A DNA stretch of 60,000 bases from Takakia lepidozioides (GCA_030704615.1 CM060733.1:38008001-38068000); one strand, 5' to 3'; counted from the stretch's first letter, positions 12,290 through 23,099 are shown. The notes: generated by a model from the letters alone, not told the origin. Numbers and translations: made by a program.

Positions 12290-13886
12290 AGCCCCACCAA
12301 CATACCGGAACCCTTCCTGAACCAAGTAAACCAGCTGCTAACTCTAACACATAAAATGAAGGCCACTAACCCTCCACCCCACCACTCACCTATCTCCGCA
12401 CACGAATGCGATCCACTCTCATTTCCCAAAGTTAAACCCAACAAGGCTTGGGGCCGGGCGCTGCCGTGCCCTCCTCAAACCACCATTTTAACGCCCCCAC
12501 CCCCCATCCCATCAATATACCGTCGCAATACCCCCCTCAAATATCCACCCACCCACTCCCATTACACGGATGGTCCCTCACCAAACCCAACGCTGGATAT
12601 GGCGTATACCATGCTGCTACCAACCGGGACGTAGCCCTTAGGCTCCCTGGCCCTGCCACCATATTACGCGCTGAACTTATGGCCATCTTTGAAGCCCCTC
12701 TCCCTATTAGATGCATTTCCCCCACCTTACTACATCTTCACCGACAACCTCAAATCACTCTTTCTTATCCATAACCACATAGCCCGTCCATCATCACACC
12801 ACCATCACCCAGATCGCACCCTCATTACATCCATTGTCAACCTTGCTATCTCCAAAAACCACCCTATCCACTTTCTCAAAAATACGATCACACATAGGCA
12901 TTCTGGGCAATGAGGCTGCAAACCTACTCACTCAAACTTGCACCTCTAAACCACCAGTACTACCCACACAAGACCCTATCCACATTGCCCACACCTACCC
13001 CTTCTGGTTCATACATCCAGTCCCGGACCCCCCAACACCCAAACCAATCCGGAACCTTATGAGCACACTCACCGGGGAAGCTAACAAATAAGCTGTGGCC
13101 TCCATCAGCCACACCAAAGTACACATCCAAAAATGGACTCAATCCACAGTTTTCCATCACAAACTATCAAACTACTTTTGGCACACCAAAGCCGCGACTG
13201 ATGCACAAATACGACTTGAAACACTCAAATTTCGGTATGCACAATACATGGGCCACCAATGCAAACACATTTTTTGGCCACACATGTTCCCATCCCCGTT
13301 CTGCCCGCTATGCTTAAACACCCAGCATGTACGTGACACTGGCCACACCTTCTAAGCCAATGTTCCCACCCAATCATCCACGGCCTCCATATCACCCGCC
13401 ACAACCACACAGTGTGACATATCCATAAATTTTCTCCTAAGTCGTGCCGAAACTCGCTGGTTTTCCCTCATCAATGTTGGCACTTACCAAGACCGGCCAC
13501 CAGACCACACAATACCACCATGGCTGCTGCCATGTATGTACCCCCGGTCGCCATGTACCTGCCCCGCCCGATTATGGCCAGATATTCTACTTGTTCAGGG
13601 CCTACTCACTGCCACCCTGCCCCCCACTGCACCATCCTCACTACTCACCATTCACTTCATTGAATTCACATACTGCCATGACCGCTACCCCCACAATTCA
13701 ATCCTAGAAAAACGGCAAAAATACACATGGCCACTTATCCTTGTACTCCGCTGTCTTAACTTCAACATTCCCCTCCCCCCTATTCACAAATGCTTCAAAG
13801 TCATTCATTTCACAGCCCTATGCTCCCTCATAGCCATCATCACCAACAAGCGACAACTGGAATCCACCTCCATGCCGGCATCCTAG
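12290..13886 (+). mobile_element. Decayed LINE C-terminus: RNase H domain plus zinc finger
   Basis: Conserved RNase H landmarks appear in order but in shifting frames. YTDG (about 12570) carries the first catalytic Asp, AELMAI (about 12673) the Glu, FTDNL (about 12738) the second Asp, and HIGILGNEAANLL (about 12888-12930) is the typical end of the fold. Then comes a C-terminal part with RYAQYMGHQCKHIFWP and a Cys-Pro-x-Cys zinc-binding start (CPLC, about 13301) followed by GHTF. This order, RNase H then CCHC-like finger, is that of the C-terminus of some non-LTR retrotransposon ORF2 proteins. No reverse transcriptase or endonuclease part precedes it, so the copy is 5' truncated as well as frameshifted. 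The trace fades at about 13886. Confidence 0.7.
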
Positions 13887-14930
13887 GAACCCCAGGGTCC
13901 CCTTGGTACCCTAGGGCACCATTGATGGTTACTTGGTGTCCCACATGACACCTATTACACTTATAGGGCCCATGTCGCGGCCCTTTGCCTTGAGGGCAGG
14001 GGGTCGGGACACATGAGGGGCTGCCCCTGTGGTGGGGGCAGCGGCAGCGATAGGTATGGGGGGCTGAAGCACCCTTGAGTGCCCAAGGCACTCAGGGAAG
14101 CGGAGGCGCTCACTAGGTGGAGCCCCGCACACCGGGTTGCGGTGGGGGTGGCTCCACAAGGGGTGGTGGTAGCTTAATGGGACTTAGTGGGGGTGGCATA
14201 GGACTCACCATGAGGGCGGAGACCTCGTGGTGGAGTCGTGGGGAGTCTTGGGACTCATCACGGTCCATAGGGGCCGTGGTGAGTGGGCCAAGACTCACCG
14301 CGACTCACCACCGGGAATCGAGGGTCTTCGTGGTGGTTCGCCATAAAATGGCATGGCTAGTTGTGAAACCCCCGCGGACAGCTACATAAGTATATATAGG
14401 GAGTAGTAACCCCGAGAACGGTGCAAGCCCGTTGGTGACCAAAAACTAGTGAGTAAGCGAGCGAGCCGGAAAGCGACCAAAGAGTGGGGAGCTGTTCCGG
14501 ACTGCCATCTACCATAGGGAATTCCACTAGGCCCAAATAGGTGGAGGGTCTTTCGGGAGAGCGAAGGAGGACCGTTATGTCCCGGTGAGCAGCCGAAGCT
14601 CCGAGTTGGCCCGGCGGCCAGGTTGGGAGTCAGGCGCGCGCATCAAAGCGAGTAACTATGACTTGAAGGGGAGCTTACCGAAGTGAGGTGCGCGACAACC
14701 CACCCCCGACAGGAGGCAGTAGCCGTAAGGTAAAGTGGCTCTTAGTTACGCCGGCTTTTTGCCGGAGTCATCTCTCTCTCTCTGGCCACTCCAGGGGTAG
14801 AGGTATCCCCAAATGTTTCAACACACCACAGATGAAACCTAGTAAGAGGCCTTATGCTATCAATTCAACTAGGAGAGGGAGTTAAAACAAACCAAAGACC
14901 AAAAAGGCTACTGTAAAGGTTTAAACCTAG
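13887..14930. other. GC-rich structured block with TATA-like motif, identity unknown
   Basis: About 1 kb of markedly GC-rich sequence lies between AT-rich neighbours. It carries many short self-complementary words and repeated GACTCACC/GGTGAGT motifs at 14205-14310. TATATATAGGGAG stands at about 14391-14403, a form that resembles both a Pol II TATA box and the TATATAGGG core found at plant Pol I start sites. About 500 bp of GC-rich sequence without a long frame follows. The word GAGTAACTATGACT (about 14649-14662) equals a universally conserved stretch of 28S rRNA, but the bases around it do not. A CGCCGGCTTTTTGCCGG hairpin follows at about 14752. It could be a retroelement leader, a spacer-like repeat or a non-coding transcription unit. 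Confidence 0.35.
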
Positions 14931-14998
14931 CCCTCCTTCCCTCTCCTAGAAAGTATGATGAAGAACATCAGGCAAATGCACACTTCAAGTTCAAGGTC

Positions 14999-15025
14999 CA
15001 TCATCACCATCACCATCACCAATCA
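14999..15025. repeat. (CAT/CAC)n microsatellite
   Basis: A run of CATCATCACCATCACCATCACC lies just before a short frame that reads LPELEAIQLDTLLHKH (about 15055), of unknown origin. Confidence 0.7.
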
Positions 15026-15165
15026 CGTCACTGTATTTCACACACCAGATTTTGCTGCCAGAACTGGAGGCCATTCAATTGGACACGCTGCTCCACAAAC
15101 ACATGGTCAAGCGACTTGTGCGAGACAGCCTGCTGCTACACCAAGCACCTACATCCCTCCTCTAC

Positions 15166-15192
15166 TTTTTTTTTTTTTTTTTTTTTTTTTTT
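15166..15192 (-). repeat. 27-base poly(T) tract
   Basis: An uninterrupted run of 27 T, followed by further T-rich runs to about 15285. Read on the minus strand it would be the poly(A) tail of a retroposed sequence inserted in reverse, though I cannot identify a body for it upstream. Confidence 0.9.
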
Positions 15193-15518
15193 GATTTGTT
15201 TTTTTTTTTCTTTGAAACTTTCGGAGCATTATAAAATGTTATTCATATATACTAAGATTTCTTTTCTTTTTTAATTTTTTTGAAAAAAAAAACACAACTT
15301 TTTCACTGCCATAGACGTTCATTTACTTTTTGAAAACTTCAACTTTTTTCTTTAAAAAATATGTTATTTGGGTATATAAGCATTTTCCTTCAACACTGGA
15401 GTTTCATTCTAAGTACTCCTTGATTGATAGTCTTCCTACTGAAAGCAGTAAGCACAAGTCTTGGTCCTTACAACTTAGTTGTGTGTTGGAGGTGTGTTTA
15501 GTGGAAGAATTCGGAGTG

Positions 15519-16958
15519 ATGGCTAGCTTGGCTCTGCGCGGGGGTTCAATGATGTTGTTGTTTGTCATACTACTCAATTTGGTTGCGACTCCAAGCTTGG
15601 CAACATCTACCACGTGTCCGCACGGTGCTATCTTTATGTTTGGGGACTCCCTTAGCGACACAGGCAATGATGGATTAGCATTTCCAAACAATCCGCAAAC
15701 ACTCTTGAGCCCGCCTTATGGAGAGAGCTTTGATTTTCATCATCCACCAAGCCGCTACTCCAATGGTCGCCTTGTCATCGATTTCGTTGGTATGCTTAAA
15801 CTTGAAAATAGAAAATCGTTGTATGTATGTGTACTTTTACCTTGGGCCAGAACGCTATTGAGCTACGTCATCTGTATTGAATTGGGAATTGTTTTTGCTA
15901 TGTCTCATTTAGTAGTTCATACAAAGATATTTTGTTTCTTAATTGGTTTTTGAAATATATATATCTATAATTCTAACTTGCTAACTTTTTGTTAATGGAC
16001 GCCTTTGGGTTGGAAGAGCGAAGGCATTTGGATTTCCTTATTCAACTCCGGTGCAAGCCCTCCTACTATGCAACCAAAGATTTTCGACATGGTATCAACT
16101 TTGCGTACGCGGGGGCAACTGCACGAAATGACACCCGCACTATCAAGTATTATCTGAAGACCCAAATTGATCAATTTTTGGATTTCAAAAGAACTGCGAA
16201 ACGTAAGAGCTCTTTTCCTTTGACTGATCATGTATTTATTATTTATTTCTCTGTGATCTTATGGTTCTTTTCTTGCTGAGTGCTTTGCTATCTGGCGGTT
16301 CTAGGGGTCCTTGCCCCTGTTTCTTTCCATTGCTGGCTTCGTCTTGGCTGCTTTCTTGGGTTTTCCGCTCTTGGCTCAGTTCTCGCTTGTTAGTTTTTTT
16401 CTGCTGGTAATTTGAATGGTCTCAGGGTGTAATTATTGTAACAGATGAATATTTGCAAAGTTTCTGACTTAGAATTGAATTTTTTAAATATTTGCAGCAA
16501 TTTTGTCGGAGGAATATTTACCAACCTCCAATGATTACAAAACTGGGTTATATATTGTTCATGTGGGCGGCAATGACTTCACTTACGAGTATAAATATGC
16601 GACCCAAAACGTGACCAAATCTATTGTACCCTAGACTTTGGCAGCGGTCATTGCAGGGGTACATAGATTGTACCATGAAGGTGCCAGAAATTTTTTGATG
16701 TTCAACAATCCCCCTCAGGGTTGTTCACTGTTCTGGCTTACATTAAACATGGGAAAACCCAGCGTTCCAAAAGATGGATACGGATGTTTGATTCCTCACA
16801 ACAATGTTGTCAAAACATACAACAAAGGGCTTGAAAAAAGCCGTGAACATTTTACGAAATCTTCCAGAAATTACCATACATTTCGGCGATTACTTCAACA
16901 TCCACTATGACATTATAAAAGATCCACAACACAAGCTTTTACTCAATTTTTTATTTCA

Positions 16959-17007
<49 letters not shown>

Positions 17008-17488
17008 ATATTTTATTGTTTGGCGTAGTTGAATTTGTCACTAGTAAAGTTAGACATCATGTTTTCAGATAACTATCATTTCTGTATATTATTATAATAG
17101 TACCCTATCCGATCAACCCCTAAAATGGTTTGGTGGGTTAATGTGGTAAATAGGATTTAACAAGAGCACAATTTTGGAAGCGAGCTGTGGGTATGGACAA
17201 CCCTACAATTACAATATGGATGTGACTTGTGGACGCAGCGGCATGCTCACAGACGGAAGACATATGACTCTGAATACATCTCGGAATCCTAATGGCTACG
17301 TCATTTGGGATGGTGTACACTTTACAGAGGCCTTCTGTAAGATTGCCGCTAAGTCTTTTATGACGGGGAAATATCTAGATCCTCCAACTAATTTCAGTGC
17401 TGAGTGCAAGCTACAAATAAATGTAGTGCACACAGGATTAGACATTACAGTGGACAATCCAATTGTACACATTTTGGTGATTTTGTGA
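15519..17488 (+). pseudogene. GDSL-type esterase/lipase pseudogene
   Basis: GDSL esterases are secreted plant hydrolases with a Ser-Asp-His site. ATG 15519 opens a signal peptide (hydrophobic core MMLLFVILLNLVA), then block I with FMFGDSLSDTGND (catalytic Ser), ending at donor 15789. Exon 2 (about 15996-16202) keeps FRHGINFAYAGAT, exon 3 (16498 on) keeps block III VGGND, and the last exon (about 17160-17488) keeps block V IWDGVHF (catalytic Asp/His). Three lesions break it. No AG acceptor stands before exon 2, where the sequence reads GTTAATGGACGCC. A TAG lies in frame at 16632-16634. A frameshift sits in an A-run near 16836-16841, after which the protein continues in the next frame (GDYFNIHYD). 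A piggyBac element begins 24 bases past the end. Confidence 0.85.
16961..17004. repeat. (AT)22 microsatellite
   Basis: A pure AT dinucleotide run inside the last intron of the GDSL pseudogene. Confidence 0.95.
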
Positions 17489-17512
17489 GCTTAATTAGAA
17501 GGGGCTACTTAA

Positions 17513-17529
17513 CCCCTAATGGACGAGGC
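17513..17529 (+). repeat. piggyBac left terminal inverted repeat
   Basis: Seventeen bases, CCCCTAATGGACGAGGC, directly after TTAA. It matches the right end 17 of 17 when reverse-complemented. Confidence 0.93.
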
Positions 17530-17547
17530 GACCTGAAACAGGTCGCC
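17527..17547. repeat. Subterminal hairpin, left end of piggyBac
   Basis: A perfect 9-bp stem with a 3-base AAA loop: GGCGACCTG pairs with CAGGTCGCC. It shares its first three bases with the terminal repeat. Internal palindromes near piggyBac ends commonly bind transposase; that role here is inference. Confidence 0.8.
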
Positions 17548-18785
17548 GGAAAATTTCGATTGGATGAAAATCATCGAGATGAATTCGGATGACTTTGAGC
17601 CCTGAATGAAAAATGTAGGAAATTCAATTCTACGCCTCTTGTGTTGATGGCACCCCAAAAATCCTAAAGGACAGCCGACAGGATTTTTTGGAAAGCGTGG
17701 GGGTACCCAAAAATCAGTGGTTTGGGGCCCTCCAGCAGGGTTGACCTGCCACGTGGCCGGCTAGATGGGGTGGGGTTCATGCGTTTGGCGGCGAGGGGTG
17801 CCACCGGGGGCTGCATGTCCGCCCGTGCGGACAGCCACATCTCCCTCCGGCACGCGCGAAGGGTGGCGGGAGGTGGGAGGGATGGGCACTTCGCGTCCTT
17901 CGTTCTCTCTCGTTTTTGCATGTCGAGGGCTCGCAGCTTGTTGTGTGCAGATCTTCCTCTTACGCTCCTTCTTCCTTCCTGTGTCGATCCTATTTAGCCC
18001 TGCATGCGCTTGATTGTTTTCTTTGTGCGCTTATTTGGGCTCTTTGCGATGTGGGTGTGTGCGGGCCGCTGTTCCGTTTTGCGCCGCGGAGCTTTTGTTT
18101 GTCTTTAGAGCTGGCCGCTGCGTTTACATCTGCTGCTCCACCTACATTTACGAGGTACGAGAAGGGCTGCGCAGCCACGAATTCAGTGCGCAGCCGTCTA
18201 TTCGCCTTAGGTACAAGCTCGCCCCTTTTCCTCCTTTGTGCTTTTCTCTTTACACCTCTTGCTTATGCTTCATTCAGCTAGTGCTAGGGTTCTGCATGCC
18301 AACTGATTAGATCCTACAGCCATGCCATCAGGGATGGTAGTGCTTGGGTTTTGTGTTTCTTGATGTGGGCATCAGATTTGGGATTTGTTTTTTTGTTCTG
18401 TACGTAGGCTTGTAGTGATTGGGGTGAGCTGTCTGGGTGGTAGGGAATCAATGGCGCCTAAGTGCAAGGCCCTTGCTGCACCTGAGCCACCACCTCCTCC
18501 GCCCGAGCATGCAGCTGCAGCCCAGGTTATAAGAGAATGGGCGATGCAAGAACAACATTGCACTGAGGAGCAGTGCAAAGTAATCTTGGGCTGCCTTTCT
18601 CCTGACTTCTTGTTAAGCTTGCCTCCCCCGCCAGGTGCCAATCGTTGGCCTCGCCACCCTCGTCTTCACAACTTCCGTTTCCTGTTTTAGACGTCAAGTT
18701 GCTCTTGTTCTAGGTTGGAGAGAGAGAAGAGAGGAGGGTGACAAAGACGGTTTTAGTGAGGCTGTGAATTCTATGTTGAGAGAAG

Positions 18786-20774
18786 ATGTGTGGCTCGATG
18801 CCAACAGTCAGTCGTCTGAAGGTTTTGGCTCGTGCAAAGAGGTCTCTTCCTGCAAGTGTGACAACATCTCCCAAGGGTGTCGTCAGGAAAAAAACTAGTC
18901 ATGGAGTGAATTCTGGGATTGGGGGAGAGGCTGGTGGTCTGCCGGTGAATGTGGGGTGTGTTGGTGGGTCTCTGAGTCCGGGGAGGATGGTGGCCGTGGG
19001 TCGGGTGGCTTTGGGGGAGTTGCATCCCAATAGTGGGGGTGCAGGGGATACTGTGAATTTTGGGGAGGGGTCTTCTAATGGGAGTTTTGGGCATGATGAG
19101 GCCTCGTCGGACATGGACGAGGATTTTGAGGGTGACGATGGCTACATGGGGGATTCTGCCGATGAATGCGACTGGGAGAATGATGGGGTTGACATGGAGT
19201 GTGATGAGGAGCCAACCGCCGATTTTGTCAAGATGTTCAAGCCTGCGACTTGGGAGTCCAATGTTGGCTCTGAGTTTGCAACTGATAGAGGTGCTTTTAC
19301 TAGCCCTGTACCTGGTCCCTCCCTGCCAGATATGAAGGGCTCACATCCTGTTTGGTTCATTCGTTTGTTTTGGAGACAACATGTGCTTGCACGGATATGT
19401 AGGGAGTCCAATCGTTATGCATTTGAGGCTTTGGGTGCGGGCACTCGTGGGGGGGCTAAGTGGAAAGAGCTCAATGTTCGTGAGTTGAGGGCTTGGATTG
19501 GCATTTGTGTCCTCATGGGCATGAAGAAGTTGCCCCGAACTCGCTTGTACTGGCAGCACTCGGAGCAATTCTTCTCTTGTCCTGTCATCCGCAAAGTGAT
19601 GACGAGAGATAGGTACGAGGCCATCCTCCGCTGTTTGCATCTTGTTGACAACGCCACTTTGGTGGCGGATCGGAAGAGTAGCAATTACGATAAGCTTGGA
19701 AAGCTAAGGTAGGTGTGTGATGAGATTGTTGATAGGTGTAAGAGCCTCTGGAATCTGAACAAAATGGTGACCGTTGATGAGGTCATGATTCGTTACAAGG
19801 GGAGGTACTGTCCAATTAGGATGTATATGCCTAAGAAACCATGCAAGTGGGGCATAAAGGTGTGGGCCAATGCTGACTCGGAGACTTCATATGTCTACAA
19901 TTTCTGTTTTTACTCTGGTAAGAATGCAGGAGGGCCAGATGGCCAGAGGCAGAAAAGTGGGAAGGGAGAAGGTTACGATGTTGTTTGCCTGCTGACTGAA
20001 GGGCTGCATGGTTTGGGCCATGTCATTGTCACTGACAATTACTTTACCTCTGTCCAGCTTCTGTATGACTTGGCGAAGCTTGGCACTTGGGCCACTGGCA
20101 CAGTCAGATTGAACCGAAAGGATCTCCCTCCCTCTTTGCTGAAAATGAAGAAATCAAAGACTGCCAAGCAAAGGCAGTCATGGTACAGGATGCATGATTC
20201 AAGGGAGGTGGTTGCTGTGTTATGGTGGGACAAGAAGGGGGTCTTTTTACTGTCATCTACAGCCAGGCCAGCATGCAGCCCGTCCTCTCCTGTGACTGTA
20301 CGTCGTTTTGTGGGAAACCAAAGAGTGCATGTGCCATCCGTGCTTGCTCACGTGCAATACCAAACGTATATGCGAGGAGTAGATGTGCAGGACCAGCTGA
20401 GGGGTGCGTATAGCTTGTAGCTGCGCACAAAGAAGTGGTGGCATCGTGGGTTTTTTCTTCTTCTGGATACCACGGTGGTGAATGCGTATATATTGCATTC
20501 TCCAATGGAGAGAAGGATGGGGCGTCGGGTCATGACACATCTCGAATTCAATCTGGCTTTGGCATACGGATTGACAGCAGGCTGCTGCATTGACATCATG
20601 GACACCATTGGGGATGTGGAATGCACGTTTGTGCATCAGTGCCTTCACACGACAAGGCGGCGATTGTGTATTGTGTGTCACGTTCGTACTCACTATTACT
20701 GCCCTGGCTGTGATGGCAGCCACTTGTGCCTTGGCCCGTGTTGGAATGAGGCACACCGACATGCCACGAGGTGA
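18786..20774 (+). pseudogene. piggyBac transposase (DDE type), two in-frame stops
   Basis: One reading frame runs from ATG 18786 to the stop at 20774 apart from TAG at 19710-19712 (after KLGKLR) and TAG at 20418-20420 (after GAYSL). The family would cut and paste the element at TTAA. Order: a variable acidic N-terminus (EDFEGDDGYMGD), the DDE_Tnp_1_7 core from PVWFIRLFW on, first catalytic Asp in TVDEVMIRYKGR (about 19767), second in IVTDNYF (about 20025), third in RGVDVQDQL (about 20372), the LRTKKWWHR block, and a C-terminal finger with CIVC, CPGC and CLGPC (about 20666-20745). A possible upstream exon starts at ATG 18451 and could end at donor 18634. Both stops are TAG, as expected from CAG or TGG changes, and the surrounding protein is otherwise uninterrupted, so the damage looks recent. 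Confidence 0.88.
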
Positions 20775-20960
20775 CTGCAGCTAGGCCTTTCAGTGGTTAC
20801 TTCTTCATTGTGTGTGTGCATTGGTTGCGTGGATGGGGGTTCACTGCTGTGTTGGATTGCATTGCAGGTATGCTGGCGTTGGCTATGGATGGCGTGTGTG
20901 CGTGGGGCGTGGGGTGTGTTTCTCGCTGATCTGTAGTGGCTGTAGGGGTACTGGGGGTGT

Positions 20961-21200
20961 GTTGGTGTTGGTTGACGGGCAGTGGATGCTTCTGGGGGTC
21001 ATGGGTGTGTGTTGCTGTTGGTTCATGGGTAGTGGAGGCTTCTAGGGTCATGGGGGTGTACTGCTGTTGGTTCATGGGCAGTGCTGGTCATGTGGTGGTG
21101 TGTTGCTGATGGTTCACAGGCTGTGGGGGTCATGTTGATCTGCTGCTGCTGCTGGTTGAGGGGCTGTGGAGGTGATGGGGGTCTGGGTGTATTGGCGTAG
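20961..21200. repeat. Minisatellite, 42-50-bp units
   Basis: About four degenerate units built on TGTTGGTTCATGGGCAGTGG followed by GGTCATGGGGGTGT, lying downstream of the transposase inside the piggyBac element. Confidence 0.7.
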
Positions 21201-21317
21201 GAGCGTTGTGTTTGGGTGGTTTCACACTTTTGGGGAAGGGGGCGGGGGCGGGGTGGGGCAGCAATGCATCAGTCATGGTAGTGGTTCTGCTTTTTGGGGT
21301 GATGCTTGCTGCTTGGG

Positions 21318-21330
21318 GGGGGGGGGGGGG
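21318..21330. repeat. Poly(G) run
   Basis: Thirteen or so consecutive G on the plus strand inside the piggyBac 3' region; with neighbouring G-runs it could form a G-quadruplex. Confidence 0.75.
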
Positions 21331-21396
21331 CTGTCTGCACAATGGGCAGATCGGGGGGTTCAACTCCCTCCCAGTTCTGGGATCATGATATTCCTG

Positions 21397-21508
21397 GGGA
21401 GCTTGTATTGCTGCATTGGGGGTAAAGCAGGGGACCTTGTATCGCTGCATTGGGGGTAACGTAGGAGCTCGCAGGGAGCTTGTATCGTTGCACTGGGGTA
21501 AAGCAGGT
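21397..21508. repeat. Short tandem repeat, three units
   Basis: Three imperfect copies of a unit reading AGCTTGTATCGCTGCATTGG followed by GGGTAAAGCAGG, with a TAGTTGG stutter just after (about 21508-21530). Confidence 0.75.
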
Positions 21509-22202
21509 AGTTGGTAGTTGGTAGTTAGTTTTCAGATGCTTGTCGGGTGAAACGCCGAAACATAAGGCGGCCCCAGGCCCTTCTTAGGGTTTCGCATTTG
21601 GGGTCCCCCGACATTTTGTCGCAAATCGGTGACGTAGCCCATTTTTTGTAGCCGGAAATGTCTACCGGCTCAGGCAATATTTGGCCTGAGCTGGGATTGA
21701 AGTAGAAATTCACAGAAACAGAAATCAGTGCTTCAATTTTTGCTGAAATTCTGAAATTCTTTTTGGAGGTGGTACTTTATCATTCAAGGGAGACTTTCAC
21801 TGCAGCAATTGTGATTCCAAGGAAATTTGGCCCCCCTCAGCCTGAATTACATGTCATTTGATCTTCATGGTGTGTTTTGACCCCCCTATTTTCCCTTACA
21901 AAGCAACCTTGTGAAAATTTGGGAATTTTGCTTTGGAATTTTGCCACAACATGCTTTAGGTGCCACATAATGGGAATCTGGATGGGGTCTTGTGAGAATT
22001 TTTTTTTTGTCGATCCACTTTCCTGGTCAAACCATTTTTCCACTGCAAATTTGGAGTGTACCCCAAATTTAGGGCTTGCAAATTTCTTATTATCTTCCAA
22101 AATACGTGATGAAATGAGGTGAAATTTTCACAGAAGCCGGATGAAGTAGGTAACCTCCAATTCATACGGTTCATCCCAGTGGATGTTAGTTTCGTGAGAG
22201 AT

Positions 22203-22224
22203 ATACCCTCATCCGTGAGGGTAT
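22203..22224. repeat. Subterminal hairpin, right end of piggyBac
   Basis: ATACCCTC pairs with GAGGGTAT across a 6-base loop, about 50 bp from the right end. Its sequence differs from the left hairpin. Confidence 0.75.
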
Positions 22225-22255
22225 GTCCTGTTTTGGAGGGGGCCCACCAAAAACT

Positions 22256-22272
22256 GCCTCGTCCATTAGGGG
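22256..22272 (-). repeat. piggyBac right terminal inverted repeat
   Basis: GCCTCGTCCATTAGGGG, exact reverse complement of the left end, followed by TTGA. Confidence 0.93.
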
Positions 22273-22533
22273 TTGATGTAGCATTTGCAGAAACATGACC
22301 CTGAATATTCCAATAATTCAATAGGCTTCAAAGATTACTCCTAAAATCAAGGCTCATGCCATGTTTGGAGATGGAGTACAGTTATGGGAGAGGGCTACCT
22401 AATCTCCCCAGTTGACATGAAAATAAATGTTAAAGTGAGATGTTGGACAAATTACAGATACATGACCAAATTTTAAAAATAAGTGATGGTGCCAGGCTTT
22501 GATAGTCTTGACTGGCTGCTGCCTTCTTTTTCC

Positions 22534-22745
22534 TTTTTTTTTTTTTTCCGTTTCCAAGGAAACACCAGCCCCAGCTACTGGACGTTGAGGGGGGAAATAA
22601 AGCCCCTATCTGAGCCATGGAGGCATTACAGGGGCAGAGCCCCAGCCTGAAGGCAGAGAGACAGATGGCAGGGATTTGAAACCACCCGCAGGCCAGTATG
22701 TACAGGCCAGTATGTACACGAGTGGCTTACCACCGGGCCACAGCC
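22534..22745 (-). mobile_element. tRNA-derived SINE
   Basis: On the minus strand the body begins near 22745 with an A-box-like TGGCCCGGTGGTAAGCC (22740-22724). A B-box-like GGTTTCAAATCCC lies about 45 bp further (22683-22671), and the body ends in a 13-base A run (the T run at 22534-22546). This is the order of a Pol III promoter and tail of a tRNA-derived SINE. A 15-bp direct repeat GGCCAGTATGTACA lies between the boxes. I did not find clear target-site duplications. Confidence 0.6.
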
Positions 22746-23099
22746 CTGTTGTGAAAACATTCTGATTGTCACGTTTCACTTGACACAAACTGTAGTGTTG
22801 CAAAGTGTGGTTATTCAACTAGGGCTTCGCGTTGCTCTGCATTACGAGCGACGACTTCTGAGAGCAACGTCCAAATAGATGGGCTATATTCAAGTTTTGA
22901 GATACTCACACAATAGACAACAAAACAAAAGCATCCAAAAGAGGCATTGCAAGAGATTATATTCGATCCAGACTAGTGTTGGGCGGATCTAAACTCAGTC
23001 CAGACAGTAGGAAATGAGCTATGACAATCAAAGTACTACTGCCACACTAGAAATTGCACAAGACAATTGCAGGAATTCGTAAACTAAATTCCTCAGAAC

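Larger units (their letters stand above)
17513..22272 (+). mobile_element. piggyBac-superfamily DNA transposon, 4,760 bp
   Basis: Both ends carry the identical 17-bp inverted repeat CCCCTAATGGACGAGGC. The left copy is preceded directly by TTAA (17509-17512). The right copy is followed by TTGA (22273-22276), one change from TTAA, the known piggyBac target site. Inside lies a piggyBac transposase frame (18786-20774) with catalytic-type aspartates and a C-terminal Cys-rich finger. Hairpin palindromes sit just inside each end. The 5' part (17.6-18.4 kb) is GC-rich leader; the 3' part (20.8-21.5 kb) holds short tandem repeats and a G-run. The near-perfect target site and intact ends suggest a moderately recent insertion, while the two stops in the transposase show the copy is no longer autonomous. 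Confidence 0.92.

Noticed and set aside
14117-14389. Gly-rich plus-strand frame in the GC-rich block
   Set aside because: GC-rich DNA lacks stops by chance; frames are open on both strands here.
14649-14662. 28S rRNA gene fragment
   Set aside because: Only 14 bases match the conserved rRNA segment and the flanks diverge at once, so I do not annotate rRNA; kept only as a note in the GC-rich block.
18372-18641. Minus-strand frame over the start of piggyBac coding region
   Set aside because: Antisense of the Pro/Ala-rich plus-strand exon candidate, explained by its codon composition.
21130-21450. Pro/His-rich minus-strand frame
   Set aside because: Antisense to the G/T-rich minisatellite region of piggyBac; low complexity.
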